From assembly GCA_002449955.1 (NCBI GenBank), contig DJYD01000058.1, forward strand, positions 6,301 to 42,497: a DNA stretch of 36,197 nt. The letters are read 5' to 3'. Source of the DNA: Lachnospiraceae bacterium UBA6987 (lineage in GTDB: Bacteria > Bacillota > Clostridia > Lachnospirales > Lachnospiraceae). How positions within the stretch are numbered: the first letter of the stretch is position 1; each line of letters starts with the position of its first letter. This document shows, piece by piece, positions 1 through 7,002 of this stretch. The notes below the pieces were generated by a model. It did no database searches. It saw nothing but the letters and a program-made list of their open reading frames with translations, and was not told where the DNA came from. The translations under genes were made by a program, and so were the position numbers.

Positions 1-1
1 C

Positions 2-24
2 GGCGTGACCATAGCGGTCACGCC
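2..24 (-). terminator. Perfect hairpin at the left edge, candidate terminator
   Basis: Two 9-base arms (GGCGTGACC at 2-10 and GGTCACGCC at 16-24) form a perfect stem with a 5-base loop. It lies about 50 bases past the stop codon of the minus-strand secreted-protein gene, where a terminator of the PadR operon would be expected. The T-run that would follow on the minus strand lies outside the window, so termination is inferred. Confidence 0.5.
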
Positions 25-76
25 CGTTTCATGTCCCGTTTCCGGGAAAGCTGGTGCCTTTGCAAACTTTATGAAA

Positions 77-586
77 TCAACTTAAATTTCCGTTCTTATC
101 ACAGGTCAATGTAATCGTTACGGGAACAGTTTCCAAAACGACGAACAACAGTTTTCGTATCATGACAACATCCGCTATCGCGGAATTGCCGGAAGGATAA
201 GCACTGCCGGATTGTTCGCTCCATGTACTACCGCTTACTTGCGTTTCATAAGATGCGTTAGTACAGTAAGAGGTGGAACCGTTATAGGTGAAGGTTCCGA
301 TTACTGTAGCGGTCCAGAGAACGGTTCCGCTGCTGTTACAGTGATAGTATGGCTTTTGACCTGTTTTACTGCTCCGTGTCTGTGTTATGACTGTGGGCTG
401 TCCTTCCAATAATTGGCTGCCGTCATCAAACACATGGATGACTTTCACTTGTTTTTGTTCTCCGTTTACAATTACAAAAGTCTCTTTTGAGGGGGTCTCT
501 GCACCGGAAGCTTTTATTGATACGGGAGATAAAAGCGCAACAGTTATGCATAGTGCGGCTAAGACAATGGCAATTCGTTTTCTCAT
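77..586 (-). CDS. Small secreted protein of unknown function
   Basis: A 169-residue protein with a clear signal peptide (KR-rich start, hydrophobic core, cleavage near residue 27). The mature part is Thr/Ser-rich and probably beta-rich. It carries three cysteines, in YHC, YC and LTC contexts. The C-terminal half, ending LTCDKNGNLS, resembles a family of small uncharacterised Clostridia secreted proteins that I recall only by its sequence look; I know no function for it. The ATG follows an AAAGGAAA ribosome site and lies 2 bases after the stop of the HAAS-like gene, so it is the third gene of a PadR-led operon. It may be the secreted effector or the envelope component that the regulator senses. 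Confidence 0.75.
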   Translation of the reverse strand: MRKRIAIVLAALCITVALLSPVSIKASGAETPSKETFVIVNGEQKQVKVIHVFDDGSQLLEGQPTVITQTRSSKTGQKPYYHCNSSGTVLWTATVIGTFTYNGSTSYCTNASYETQVSGSTWSEQSGSAYPSGNSAIADVVMIRKLLFVVLETVPVTITLTCDKNGNLS

Positions 587-588
587 GA

Positions 589-984
589 CTAATTTCCTTT
601 CGTGTTTTTTTGTACTTCTGTGGAAATGGTTATCGGATCGCCGTAAAAACCTTTGTAGCCACGTTCTTCCTCATTTACCGTGCAAAAATAGATTGCAACA
701 GAAGCGATCAGGAGAGCAACAGCAGTGATAATTAATGTTAGCACCTTCCGTTTTTTCTTGAGGCTGGCTATCTTGTTTTCATAGGCTTCTCCTCCCATGA
801 TATCCAGTTGTGCGTTCACCCACTCCCGGGGCGAACCTAAGCGATCAACCAGTTCTTCATAACTGATTTCATCGGCTTCTTCCGCCAATTCATTTTCGAT
901 GATCGACAGATAATACTCTTTTTCTTTGTCCGGGCATTCCAGAAGGGATGAGACTTCCCGCAAGTATCTTTGCAATTCACTCAT
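589..984 (-). CDS. HAAS/DUF1700-like membrane signalling protein
   Basis: A 131-residue protein. The first ~75 residues are an acidic helical cytosolic domain with the pattern MSELQRYLREVSSLL, then YYLSIIENELAEEADE and LVDRLGSPREW, typical of the helical domain found next to PadR regulators (HAAS, formerly DUF1700; possibly named DUF6120 for this subgroup). One transmembrane segment follows at about 81-102, with a short outside tail. The start overlaps the PadR stop by 8 bases (ATGAGTGA), so translation is coupled. In this arrangement the helical domain is thought to link the regulator to the membrane. The assignment rests on pattern and context. Confidence 0.72.
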   Translation of the reverse strand: MSELQRYLREVSSLLECPDKEKEYYLSIIENELAEEADEISYEELVDRLGSPREWVNAQLDIMGGEAYENKIASLKKKRKVLTLIITAVALLIASVAIYFCTVNEEERGYKGFYGDPITISTEVQKNTKGN

Positions 985-1327
985 GATCTGATTCCCCGCT
1001 TTCCAAAAAATTCATCATGGCGCCTGTCACATTAAAGTATTCCTGCCGGAGCTCCTGCAGTAACTGCCGGCCGGGTTCTTCCAAATGGTAATAGACGTGT
1101 GTCATCCTCTTTTTGTGAGGGACCCTCTGTTCGCTGACCTGCCCCGCTTCCAGCATCTGGTACAGAACGGGATACATAGCGCCTTCCTTTACGGTGATTA
1201 TTCCGTTTGTTCGGGCTGCTATGGTTTTGACCAGTTCATAGCCATACATATCTCTCTCCTGCAGCAGATGCAGCAGAAGCAGCGGCAAAAGACCTTTTCT
1301 GAAATAGTTCGGATTGTAAGAAGCCAT
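977..1327 (-). CDS. PadR family transcriptional regulator
   Basis: A winged-helix regulator of 116 residues. The PadR signature is plain: FRKGLLPLLLLHLLQERDMYGYEL at the N terminus (recognisable core MYGYEL), then KEGAMYPVLYQMLEAG, and a helical C-terminal dimerisation segment. I place the start at the ATG at 1327, matching the start of the paralogue at 30175; AGGTGG lies 5-6 bases upstream. An upstream in-frame GTG at 1336 overlaps that ribosome site and is unlikely. It heads a three-gene operon with the HAAS-like protein and the secreted protein, and is divergent from the 1764-3291 gene pair, whose promoter it may also control. Confidence 0.9.
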   Translation of the reverse strand: MASYNPNYFRKGLLPLLLLHLLQERDMYGYELVKTIAARTNGIITVKEGAMYPVLYQMLEAGQVSEQRVPHKKRMTHVYYHLEEPGRQLLQELRQEYFNVTGAMMNFLESGESDHE

Positions 1328-1402
1328 AAAAACCACCTCTATAAATATATATATATATATCAGATCGAGAAAAAAGTAAATACATAAATAATAAAATAAT
1401 TA

Positions 1403-1431
1403 TTGACAAGGCATCAGAATACTGTTATACT
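1403..1431 (+). promoter_or_regulatory. Consensus sigma-A promoter for the 1764/2440 gene pair
   Basis: TTGACA at 1403-1408 and TATACT at 1426-1431 are separated by exactly 17 bases. Expected transcription start is near 1438. The next gene on this strand begins at 1764, so the leader would be about 325 bases. Confidence 0.85.
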
Positions 1432-1763
1432 CTTGCTAACAGGATAGCTATCTGACAAGATAATCGTACGATTGAACGGACAAAAAATCTTTCCGAAAAA
1501 TGAATGTTCCAAAAATCGGAAAGAGAAACACAAATTAGCGTAGATGCATATCGTGTTTTCCCTTGGCTAGATGTCACAGTTTTATTGTCTCAAGAGCCAA
1601 GCTGCAAAAGAAGGAGATGATGGTAATGAATAAATAAATGAGAATTCGTTGCATTCTGGCAATTATAGGATCAATGAATAGAAGAAAAACGGCTAATTGA
1701 TCAGCAAACCAAACATATTGACAGTTGAAAATGCAGACAAAAAAACGAAAGGAAGACTATCTC
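1432..1763 (+). promoter_or_regulatory. Long AT-rich leader with palindromes and hairpins
   Basis: This 330-base stretch has no convincing full gene. It holds a 10-base palindrome (GATAGCTATC, 1443-1452) just after the expected transcription start, a 12-base palindrome (AATCGTACGATT, 1462-1473), a 9-base stem (TCTTTCCGA 1488-1496 with TCGGAAAGA 1516-1524), and a 7-base stem (CTTGGCT 1562-1568 with AGCCAAG 1595-1601). Then comes a strong ribosome site (AAGGAG, 1611-1616) serving only a tiny ORF. The palindromes are candidate operators for the divergent PadR protein; the stems suggest an attenuator or other RNA switch. No known riboswitch class is recognised. Confidence 0.5.
1626..1700 (+). other. 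Back-to-back mini-ORFs in the leader
   Basis: After AAGGAG (1611-1616), an ATG at 1626 opens a three-codon ORF (MNK, stop 1635-1637; in-frame ATGs also lie at 1617 and 1620). A second ATG follows directly at 1638 and encodes 20 residues, MRIRCILAIIGSMNRRKTAN, ending at 1700. This may be a leader-peptide device or the decayed start of a signal-peptide gene. The codon run is too short to prove expression. Confidence 0.2.
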
Positions 1764-2435
1764 ATGAGCAAACGCTTTATCCAATTAATCTGCTTACTTC
1801 TTTCGGCTGTTTTAATTTTTGAAACATCGAAAGACGTTAATGCGGCAACTAAAGAACAAATAGTATATGTTGACAGCAATGGAACAATAGCATTCACAGA
1901 GAGTAATGAAACGCGCACAATAACCTGTACCGATACCACAAATAACACTCAAATGGTACTTGTGTTCAACAAGGAAACAGGTATACTGAAAAATGAAGCT
2001 TCAGGGAAAGAATTGCTGCTTATTGAGAACTCTCGTGAATCGTTTTCGCCTTGCAAAATTCTTGGAAACAGGACAGAGTATGAATATGAGTTTTGTCAAT
2101 TAGGAGAATTCCGCTATATTCATCATGATATGTCATTATCAGCCTTTATTGGCATGATAGATGGTGCGATAACAGCATTAAAAATAGTTGCAATAGTGTT
2201 TTCGATTGCCGGGTATGCATTATATGGTTTTGGATTAGAACGCGCACAGATATTGGCTCAGAGCATTCTGGATCCCAATACCCCTCCCATCCCATATAGT
2301 GATTATTGGCTGCATATGACATTTAGTGAATCATGCGCTGAATTCTGGGAAAGCGATCCCTATTATCCTGGTGGAGGTTTTTGGTTTTTAGGATACACTG
2401 CAAACCCTAGTTTCTTTAACTGGTATTTCCATTAA
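1764..2435 (+). CDS. Secreted four-cysteine protein with a hydrophobic segment
   Basis: A 223-residue protein not recognised by family. A signal peptide covers residues 1-27 (cleavage near VNA-AT). The mature protein has four cysteines (C55, C97, C111, C191), a strongly hydrophobic stretch at about 127-158 that could span a membrane, and an aromatic, Pro/Gly-rich tail. I place the start at the ATG at 1764, with AAAGGAAG upstream; the earlier in-frame ATG at 1725 has no ribosome site. It is followed 4 bases later by a membrane thioredoxin, which suggests its cysteines form disulfides outside the cell. A hydrophobic toxin or bacteriocin precursor (SdpC-like in outline) is one possibility; no sequence match to SdpC is seen. 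Confidence 0.7.
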   Translation: MSKRFIQLICLLLSAVLIFETSKDVNAATKEQIVYVDSNGTIAFTESNETRTITCTDTTNNTQMVLVFNKETGILKNEASGKELLLIENSRESFSPCKILGNRTEYEYEFCQLGEFRYIHHDMSLSAFIGMIDGAITALKIVAIVFSIAGYALYGFGLERAQILAQSILDPNTPPIPYSDYWLHMTFSESCAEFWESDPYYPGGGFWFLGYTANPSFFNWYFH

Positions 2436-2439
2436 TGCT

Positions 2440-3291
2440 ATGATGTCATTTTTCAGGAAACTCTCTCCTTATACGGCAGGTTTATTCTTTCCCCTGTTTG
2501 CACTATTTGTGTTTGCAGGGGCAGGAAGAGGTATTCTGGTTTTTATCGCTTTCGGCTCTTTGCTTCTGCAATTGATCATTAACGCTGTTGTTGAGGTGAG
2601 CGGAAAACGCATGGAAATGCCGGACACTAAACGGCATCTGATCAAACTGGTTTTTGCTATCCTGCTCAATTCGCTTCTGTTGGCAGTACATGGATTTTGG
2701 GACCTTTCGGACATCTCTTTGCGCAGGTACTTTTTCATATTTATTGTTGTCGGGATCAGTTTATTAGTCAAAGATTACCTAATGATCACCAGAAAGATCC
2801 CCGGGAATCAAAGTGAAAAAGGAAAAAGCGGCCTGGCTCAGTACGCAAAGATCATAGCTTTTCTTGCTCTTGGCATTGTCCTGATCATAGTGATCAATAT
2901 CGCTATACTCCGATACGGTCCTGCAAAAGCGCCGTATTTCTGGGCCAATCAAATCACAGCGAGCAGCGAGATAGATGATCTTAACGATGCCGTCATTCTG
3001 TTCAGCAGAGCTACATGCCCGAGCTGCATCGAAGCTGAACGGTACCTGAGAGACCAGCCGAAACAGAACCGAAAAGCCCTGTACTACTATGACACGGACA
3101 AATTCCGTGAAGATGAATCTTTCCAGGCTATTCTGCAGAAGTATCATGTAGAATCTGTGCCGACCTTAGTTGTCATTATTGATGGCTTATGGACGAATTC
3201 GTATTCGCTTGTCAGTGATGACGACTCAATTGATGAAAAAGCTATTGAAGATGCCTTTTACCAGTATCATCTTGGAGTCCTGTCTTCATAG
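2440..3291 (+). CDS. Polytopic membrane protein with external thioredoxin-like domain
   Basis: A 283-residue protein. About five membrane segments (near 11-28, 31-53, 67-86, 95-112, 135-158) precede a thioredoxin-like domain (about 165-283) with a CPSC active site (C193, C196) and the conserved cis-proline loop SVPT. With an odd number of spans and an inside N terminus, the thioredoxin would face outside, as expected for an oxidase or isomerase acting on secreted proteins. It starts 4 bases after the secreted four-cysteine gene, with no strong ribosome site of its own, so translational coupling is likely. Bacteriocin loci often carry similar CxxC accessory proteins. Substrate identity is inferred from adjacency. 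Confidence 0.75.
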   Translation: MMSFFRKLSPYTAGLFFPLFALFVFAGAGRGILVFIAFGSLLLQLIINAVVEVSGKRMEMPDTKRHLIKLVFAILLNSLLLAVHGFWDLSDISLRRYFFIFIVVGISLLVKDYLMITRKIPGNQSEKGKSGLAQYAKIIAFLALGIVLIIVINIAILRYGPAKAPYFWANQITASSEIDDLNDAVILFSRATCPSCIEAERYLRDQPKQNRKALYYYDTDKFREDESFQAILQKYHVESVPTLVVIIDGLWTNSYSLVSDDDSIDEKAIEDAFYQYHLGVLSS

Positions 3292-3329
3292 AATCATTCC
3301 AGGCAGATTGGACTGGTCTTCTCACGAAA

Positions 3330-3361
3330 GGAGCCTCCCCGGATCATTCCGGAGAGGCTCC
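3330..3361. terminator. Bidirectional hairpin between convergent genes
   Basis: An inverted repeat of GGAGCCTC (3330-3337) and GAGGCTCC (3354-3361), extended inward by CCGGA/TCCGG around a TCAT loop. It sits between the stop at 3291 (+) and the stop at 3392 (-). On the minus strand it is followed by TTTC, on the plus strand by CTGTTCTT. Confidence 0.75.
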
Positions 3362-3391
3362 TGTTCTTATCTTCCGCTTGCGCTAAAGTTT

Positions 3392-4306
3392 TTAGTCCAG
3401 TTTCAGGCCCTTCAGCAGGTCGCCGACGCTGGTAGAGGCCTTGCCGGTCTCTTTGTAGTTGAAGACTTCTTCTCTTTCCCTGCGGTCGCGGCGCGGACGA
3501 TCTTCGCCCTCCTTGCGTTCACGGGGAGCGCGCTCCCTGCGGGCAGGGGCTTCTTCCAGAGCCTTCTTGCTCAGGCTGATCTTGCCGTCCTTAACACCGA
3601 TGATCTTCACGGTGATGCGGTCGCCCTTGTTCAGGACATCAGCAGGCTTCTCAACGCGCTTGTAGGAGATCTGAGACACGTGCAGCAGACCAGATGCGCC
3701 GTTGTCGAGCTTGATGAATGCACCGTAATCCATCAGGGAATCAACGGTACCTTCCATGACAGCGCCTTCAACGCATTCGGCAAGGATAGCTGCTCTCGCC
3801 GCCTTGGCTTCCGCGCTCTTCTTGCGCAGAACGTCACGCACGGAAAGCACCAGCTTCTTGCCGGCTTCTTCCGCGGTAATGACCATGGCTTCGACTTCTT
3901 TGCCTTTATATTCTTCCAGGTTCTCCACATAGCCGTTAGCCAGCTTGGAGGCCGGAATAAATGCACGCACACCATCCACAAAGGCAACAACGCCGCCCTT
4001 GACCGCGCTGTCGATCGTGACCTTGATCGGTTCGCGGCTGTTCAGCAGCTCCTCGAAACGGGCCCAGACGGGATCGCTCGTGGGTTCACCCTTGCTCAGG
4101 GAAGCTTCCAGCTCAGCGGCATAATCCGCCATGCTTTCCTGTGCCTCTTCGGCCTTCTCCGTGACAGCTTCCTTCACTTCCTCGGCCTGTTCCTTGACGG
4201 CTGCCTCTGCTTCAGTCACGACTTCCTTCGCCGAGGCTTCCGCAGCTTCCGCTTTTTCTTCGACCGCCTCAGCCGCAGTTTCAATGACTTCAGTTACTTC
4301 GCTCAT
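3392..4306 (-). CDS. S1-domain RNA-binding protein
   Basis: A 304-residue protein with three parts: an acidic Ala/Glu-rich helical or disordered N terminus (1-75), two S1 domains (about 91-157 and 180-250), and a basic Arg/Glu-rich tail (255-280) ending in SVGDLLKGLKLD. The second S1 domain shows the classic GTVDSLMDYGAFIKLD and SGLLHVSQIS patterns. The first resembles the ribosome-anchoring S1 repeats. Start chosen at 4306, after GGAGG. It has its own promoter and terminator, so it is monocistronic. Likely role: mRNA or ribosome binding, related to ribosomal protein S1 but shorter than the usual 4-6 repeat form; I would not call it rpsA outright. Confidence 0.85.
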   Translation of the reverse strand: MSEVTEVIETAAEAVEEKAEAAEASAKEVVTEAEAAVKEQAEEVKEAVTEKAEEAQESMADYAAELEASLSKGEPTSDPVWARFEELLNSREPIKVTIDSAVKGGVVAFVDGVRAFIPASKLANGYVENLEEYKGKEVEAMVITAEEAGKKLVLSVRDVLRKKSAEAKAARAAILAECVEGAVMEGTVDSLMDYGAFIKLDNGASGLLHVSQISYKRVEKPADVLNKGDRITVKIIGVKDGKISLSKKALEEAPARRERAPRERKEGEDRPRRDRREREEVFNYKETGKASTSVGDLLKGLKLD

Positions 4307-4358
4307 AGAATCCTCCATACATATATCTTGAGGCACACCGTGCCCGATAATCTTTTGA

Positions 4359-4387
4359 AGTATAACACCTTTTCCCTTGCAGTGCAA
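4359..4387 (-). promoter_or_regulatory. Sigma-A promoter of the S1-domain gene
   Basis: Reading the minus strand, TTGCAC (4387-4382) and TATACT (4364-4359) are separated by 17 bases, 53 bases before the start codon at 4306. Confidence 0.8.
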
Positions 4388-4451
4388 TTGCTTTTGCTTG
4401 TTTTATAAAGCTTTTCTAAAGGAAAACAGGCTTTTTCTTTCGTTTTAAATG

Positions 4452-5183
4452 TTATCTTGATGCTTCCACCAATTCCCGCGTGTAAGGGTGCTTCGGATGA
4501 TCGAAAATCTCGTCGATCGTGTTGTCTTCGACGATGACGCCCTTCTTCATGACGATCACGCGGTCGCAGAGCTGATACACCACATTCATATCATGGGAGA
4601 TGAACAGGTAGCTCAGGCCGTATTTTTCCCGCATCTCATCAAGCAGCTGCAGGATCTGTGCCTGGATGGTCACATCCAGCGCAGAAACCGGTTCGTCCGC
4701 GATCACAAGCCGCGGCCGCACGATCAGGGCTGCTGCGATGGAAACACGCTGTCTCTGTCCGCCGGAAAGCTCCGACGGGCGTCTGCTCATATATTCTTCC
4801 GAAAGACCGACATTCTCCAGCATCTCCACGATGCGGCGGTATCTTTCCTTCTTATCGAATTTTCCGTAGATCCTCAGCGGCTCCTCCAGGATCCAGCCAA
4901 CCGTCCGCGCAGGATTGAGCGCGGTGTACGGGTCCTGGAAAATCAGCTGCGGCCGCTTGGAATGGTGGATGATCTCGCCTTCGTAGCGCGGCAGAAAGCC
5001 CAGGATCGCGCGGGCGATCGTGGTCTTGCCGGAGCCGCTTTCCCCCACCAGACCGAGCGCCTCTCCCTCATACAGATCAAAGCTCACATCGTGCAGAACG
5101 ATCTGTACCTTGTCACGGGAGAATGCCCCGCCCTGGGTGGTATACGAGGCACTGACATGTCTGACTTCAAGGATCTTGTTCAT
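4452..5183 (-). CDS. Peptide ABC transporter ATP-binding protein (OppF/DppF type)
   Basis: A 243-residue ABC ATPase: Walker A GESGSGKT (47-54), Q-loop IFQDPYTALNP (81-91), signature LSGGQ (139-143), Walker B LVIADEP (159-165), and the HPYTRELVEAS end typical of oligopeptide and nickel importers. It is shorter than classic OppF (~310-330 residues), lacking most of the C-terminal extension. Start at 5183 with GGAGG 7 bases upstream; the OppC stop lies one base before it. It is the last gene of the transporter set and works with the OppD-like ATPase at 9232-10047, the two permeases and the binding lipoprotein. Substrate (di- or oligopeptide, or nickel) cannot be told from sequence; peptide is the best guess. 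Confidence 0.88.
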   Translation of the reverse strand: MNKILEVRHVSASYTTQGGAFSRDKVQIVLHDVSFDLYEGEALGLVGESGSGKTTIARAILGFLPRYEGEIIHHSKRPQLIFQDPYTALNPARTVGWILEEPLRIYGKFDKKERYRRIVEMLENVGLSEEYMSRRPSELSGGQRQRVSIAAALIVRPRLVIADEPVSALDVTIQAQILQLLDEMREKYGLSYLFISHDMNVVYQLCDRVIVMKKGVIVEDNTIDEIFDHPKHPYTRELVEASR

Positions 5184-5184
5184 G

Positions 5185-6000
5185 TCATTTCCTCCTTTGC
5201 TGCAGGCCTTCGGCAAGCAGAGAAAAGCCCAGGATCAGCAGCACGATCGTGCCGCCCACGCAGAGCGCATACCAGGGCAGGCCGGTCACCAGATAGTTCT
5301 GTGCATCGGACAGCATGCGGCCAAGTGAAGCCTCGGTAGCCGAAACGCCGACGCCGAGGAAGCTCATGCTGGCTTCTGCCAAAACTGCGTTATTGAAGCC
5401 GATGGTGATCGTCGGCAGCAGCACCGGAAACGCATTCGGCAGAATATGCAGCGCCATGATGCGGAACGGGGATGCCCCCTGCAGCCTTGCTAACGAAATA
5501 TAATTCTGTTTTTTGATCCGGACGTACTCCGTTCGCGAGACGCGGGCAAAGCTCGGGATGAAGAGGATGGCAAGCACCCAGATCACCGTCCATTTGCCGG
5601 GTCTGTCCAGCACCTTCAAGATGATCATGGCAAGCAGGATGCTGGGGAAGGCTGTGATGGCATCGCAGATCTTCATCAGGACCGTGTCAACAATCCCGCC
5701 CAGATATCCTGTCAGAGCCCCGACCAGGATGCCGGCGGCTGAGCCAAACAGGATAACAAAGAAGGCGATGAAAAGCGTAGTCCCTGCCCCTTCCATGACC
5801 CGGGAGAAAATGTCACGTCCCAGGTAGTCCGTTCCCATGAGGTGCGAAAGGCTCGGGCCGAGTGCCTTGGCTGCCGCATCCTGCGCCGACGGATCGTAGG
5901 GCGTCCAGAACTGTCCGATCAGAATAACGGTGACCATGAAAGCCGTCAGGATCAGGCCAACCGTGAAAAACCATGTGTTCTTCCGTTTTTTATCTGCCAT
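5185..6000 (-). CDS. Peptide ABC transporter permease (OppC/DppC type)
   Basis: A 271-residue inner-membrane permease. After a short basic N terminus and first span comes the OppC N-terminal element (GQFWTPYDPSAQD, then LMGTDYLGRDIFSRV), then five more spans. The EAA-type loop that docks on the ATPases reads YISLARLQGASPFRIMALHILPN. TAG of the OppB gene runs into GGAGG nine bases before this ATG. It is near the usual length for the family (280-300). Confidence 0.9.
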   Translation of the reverse strand: MADKKRKNTWFFTVGLILTAFMVTVILIGQFWTPYDPSAQDAAAKALGPSLSHLMGTDYLGRDIFSRVMEGAGTTLFIAFFVILFGSAAGILVGALTGYLGGIVDTVLMKICDAITAFPSILLAMIILKVLDRPGKWTVIWVLAILFIPSFARVSRTEYVRIKKQNYISLARLQGASPFRIMALHILPNAFPVLLPTITIGFNNAVLAEASMSFLGVGVSATEASLGRMLSDAQNYLVTGLPWYALCVGGTIVLLILGFSLLAEGLQQRRK

Positions 6001-6009
6001 GGCCGCCTC

Positions 6010-6945
6010 CTAACTCCGCATGCGGGGATCGAAGGCCTCGCTCAGGATCTCACTGATAAAGTGTACCATCATGACCCAGACGGCCAGGATCATAATGATC
6101 GCTTCCACGACCGGCACGTCGCGCTGGCCGATGGCCGTCATCAGCAGCCGTCCGATTCCCGGGATCGAGAAGATCTGTTCGATAACGATGCTGCCGGCTA
6201 ACATCTCTGCGACATTTGCCGCCAGGAAAGTGATGACCGGGAGCATGGCATTCTTTAAGGCATGAGCCTTCAGGGTCGACTGACGGCTGCGGCCTCTTGC
6301 ATAGGCGGTCTGGATATACGGCTTCTGCATTTCTTCAAGGATCGAAGTGCGCAGCATCTTCTCCGTCATGGCGGCTCTCGGCAGGGCGATGGAAATCGCC
6401 GGGAAGATCATGTACAGAAGGAAGCCGATCGGCGAATCCTTGTAGGAAACAAAGCTGCCGGGCGTAAAAAGCCTTAGCAGCAGGCCGAAGAGCAGCATCA
6501 GCACGATCGCCACGAAAAAGGGCGGGATCGCCATCATGATCTGATTGAAAACAGTCAGGAAACGGTCAAGCCAGCCGCCTTCATTACGGGCACTGATCAC
6601 GCCAAGCGGGATAGAAGCCGCAACAGCGATAACAAAGCCCATAAGCGTTAACACCAGTGTGTTGATCAGCTTTTCTCCAAGCATCGCCTTCACCGGCAGC
6701 CGGTAAATATAAGACGTTCCGTAATCTCCGGTTACAAAGTGCCCTAACCAATCCAGATAGCGGACAAAAAGAGGGCGGTCCAGTCCCATTTCCGCACGAA
6801 GTTCCGCCATCGCCTCAGGCGTGGCATTGGTGCCGAGTATGGTCGTTACCGGATCGCCGATCATTTCAAAAGCAGCGAAGGAAAGGAAAGAAAGCACCAG
6901 AAGCGTAGCCAACATGACCGCCAGCTTTTTCAGAAAATACCGCAT
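6010..6945 (-). CDS. Peptide ABC transporter permease (OppB/DppB type)
   Basis: A 311-residue permease of normal family length. It shows the OppB N-terminal pattern (LSFLSFAAFEMIGDPVTTILG, MAELRAEMGLDRPLFVRYLDWL), six predicted spans, and the ATPase-contact loop YIQTAYARGRSRQSTLKAHALKN. A good ribosome site (AAAGGAG) precedes the ATG at 6945. It pairs with the OppC-like permease to form the membrane channel. Confidence 0.92.
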   Translation of the reverse strand: MRYFLKKLAVMLATLLVLSFLSFAAFEMIGDPVTTILGTNATPEAMAELRAEMGLDRPLFVRYLDWLGHFVTGDYGTSYIYRLPVKAMLGEKLINTLVLTLMGFVIAVAASIPLGVISARNEGGWLDRFLTVFNQIMMAIPPFFVAIVLMLLFGLLLRLFTPGSFVSYKDSPIGFLLYMIFPAISIALPRAAMTEKMLRTSILEEMQKPYIQTAYARGRSRQSTLKAHALKNAMLPVITFLAANVAEMLAGSIVIEQIFSIPGIGRLLMTAIGQRDVPVVEAIIMILAVWVMMVHFISEILSEAFDPRMRS

Positions 6946-7002
6946 GCTTTTCTCCTTTCCTCCGCATTATTTCCGGCCGGGAAAGACTGCCGGTGCATCA
7001 TT

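Noticed and set aside
3170..4408. A 412-codon plus-strand open frame
   Set aside because: It overlaps the end of the thioredoxin gene and runs opposite the S1 gene and through its terminator and promoter. No domain is seen.
4400..4440. Possible terminator after the OppF gene
   Set aside because: The arms (AAAGC, TTTTC with GAAAA, GCTTT) need a three-base bulge and the stem is AT-rich. It is too weak to report as a terminator.
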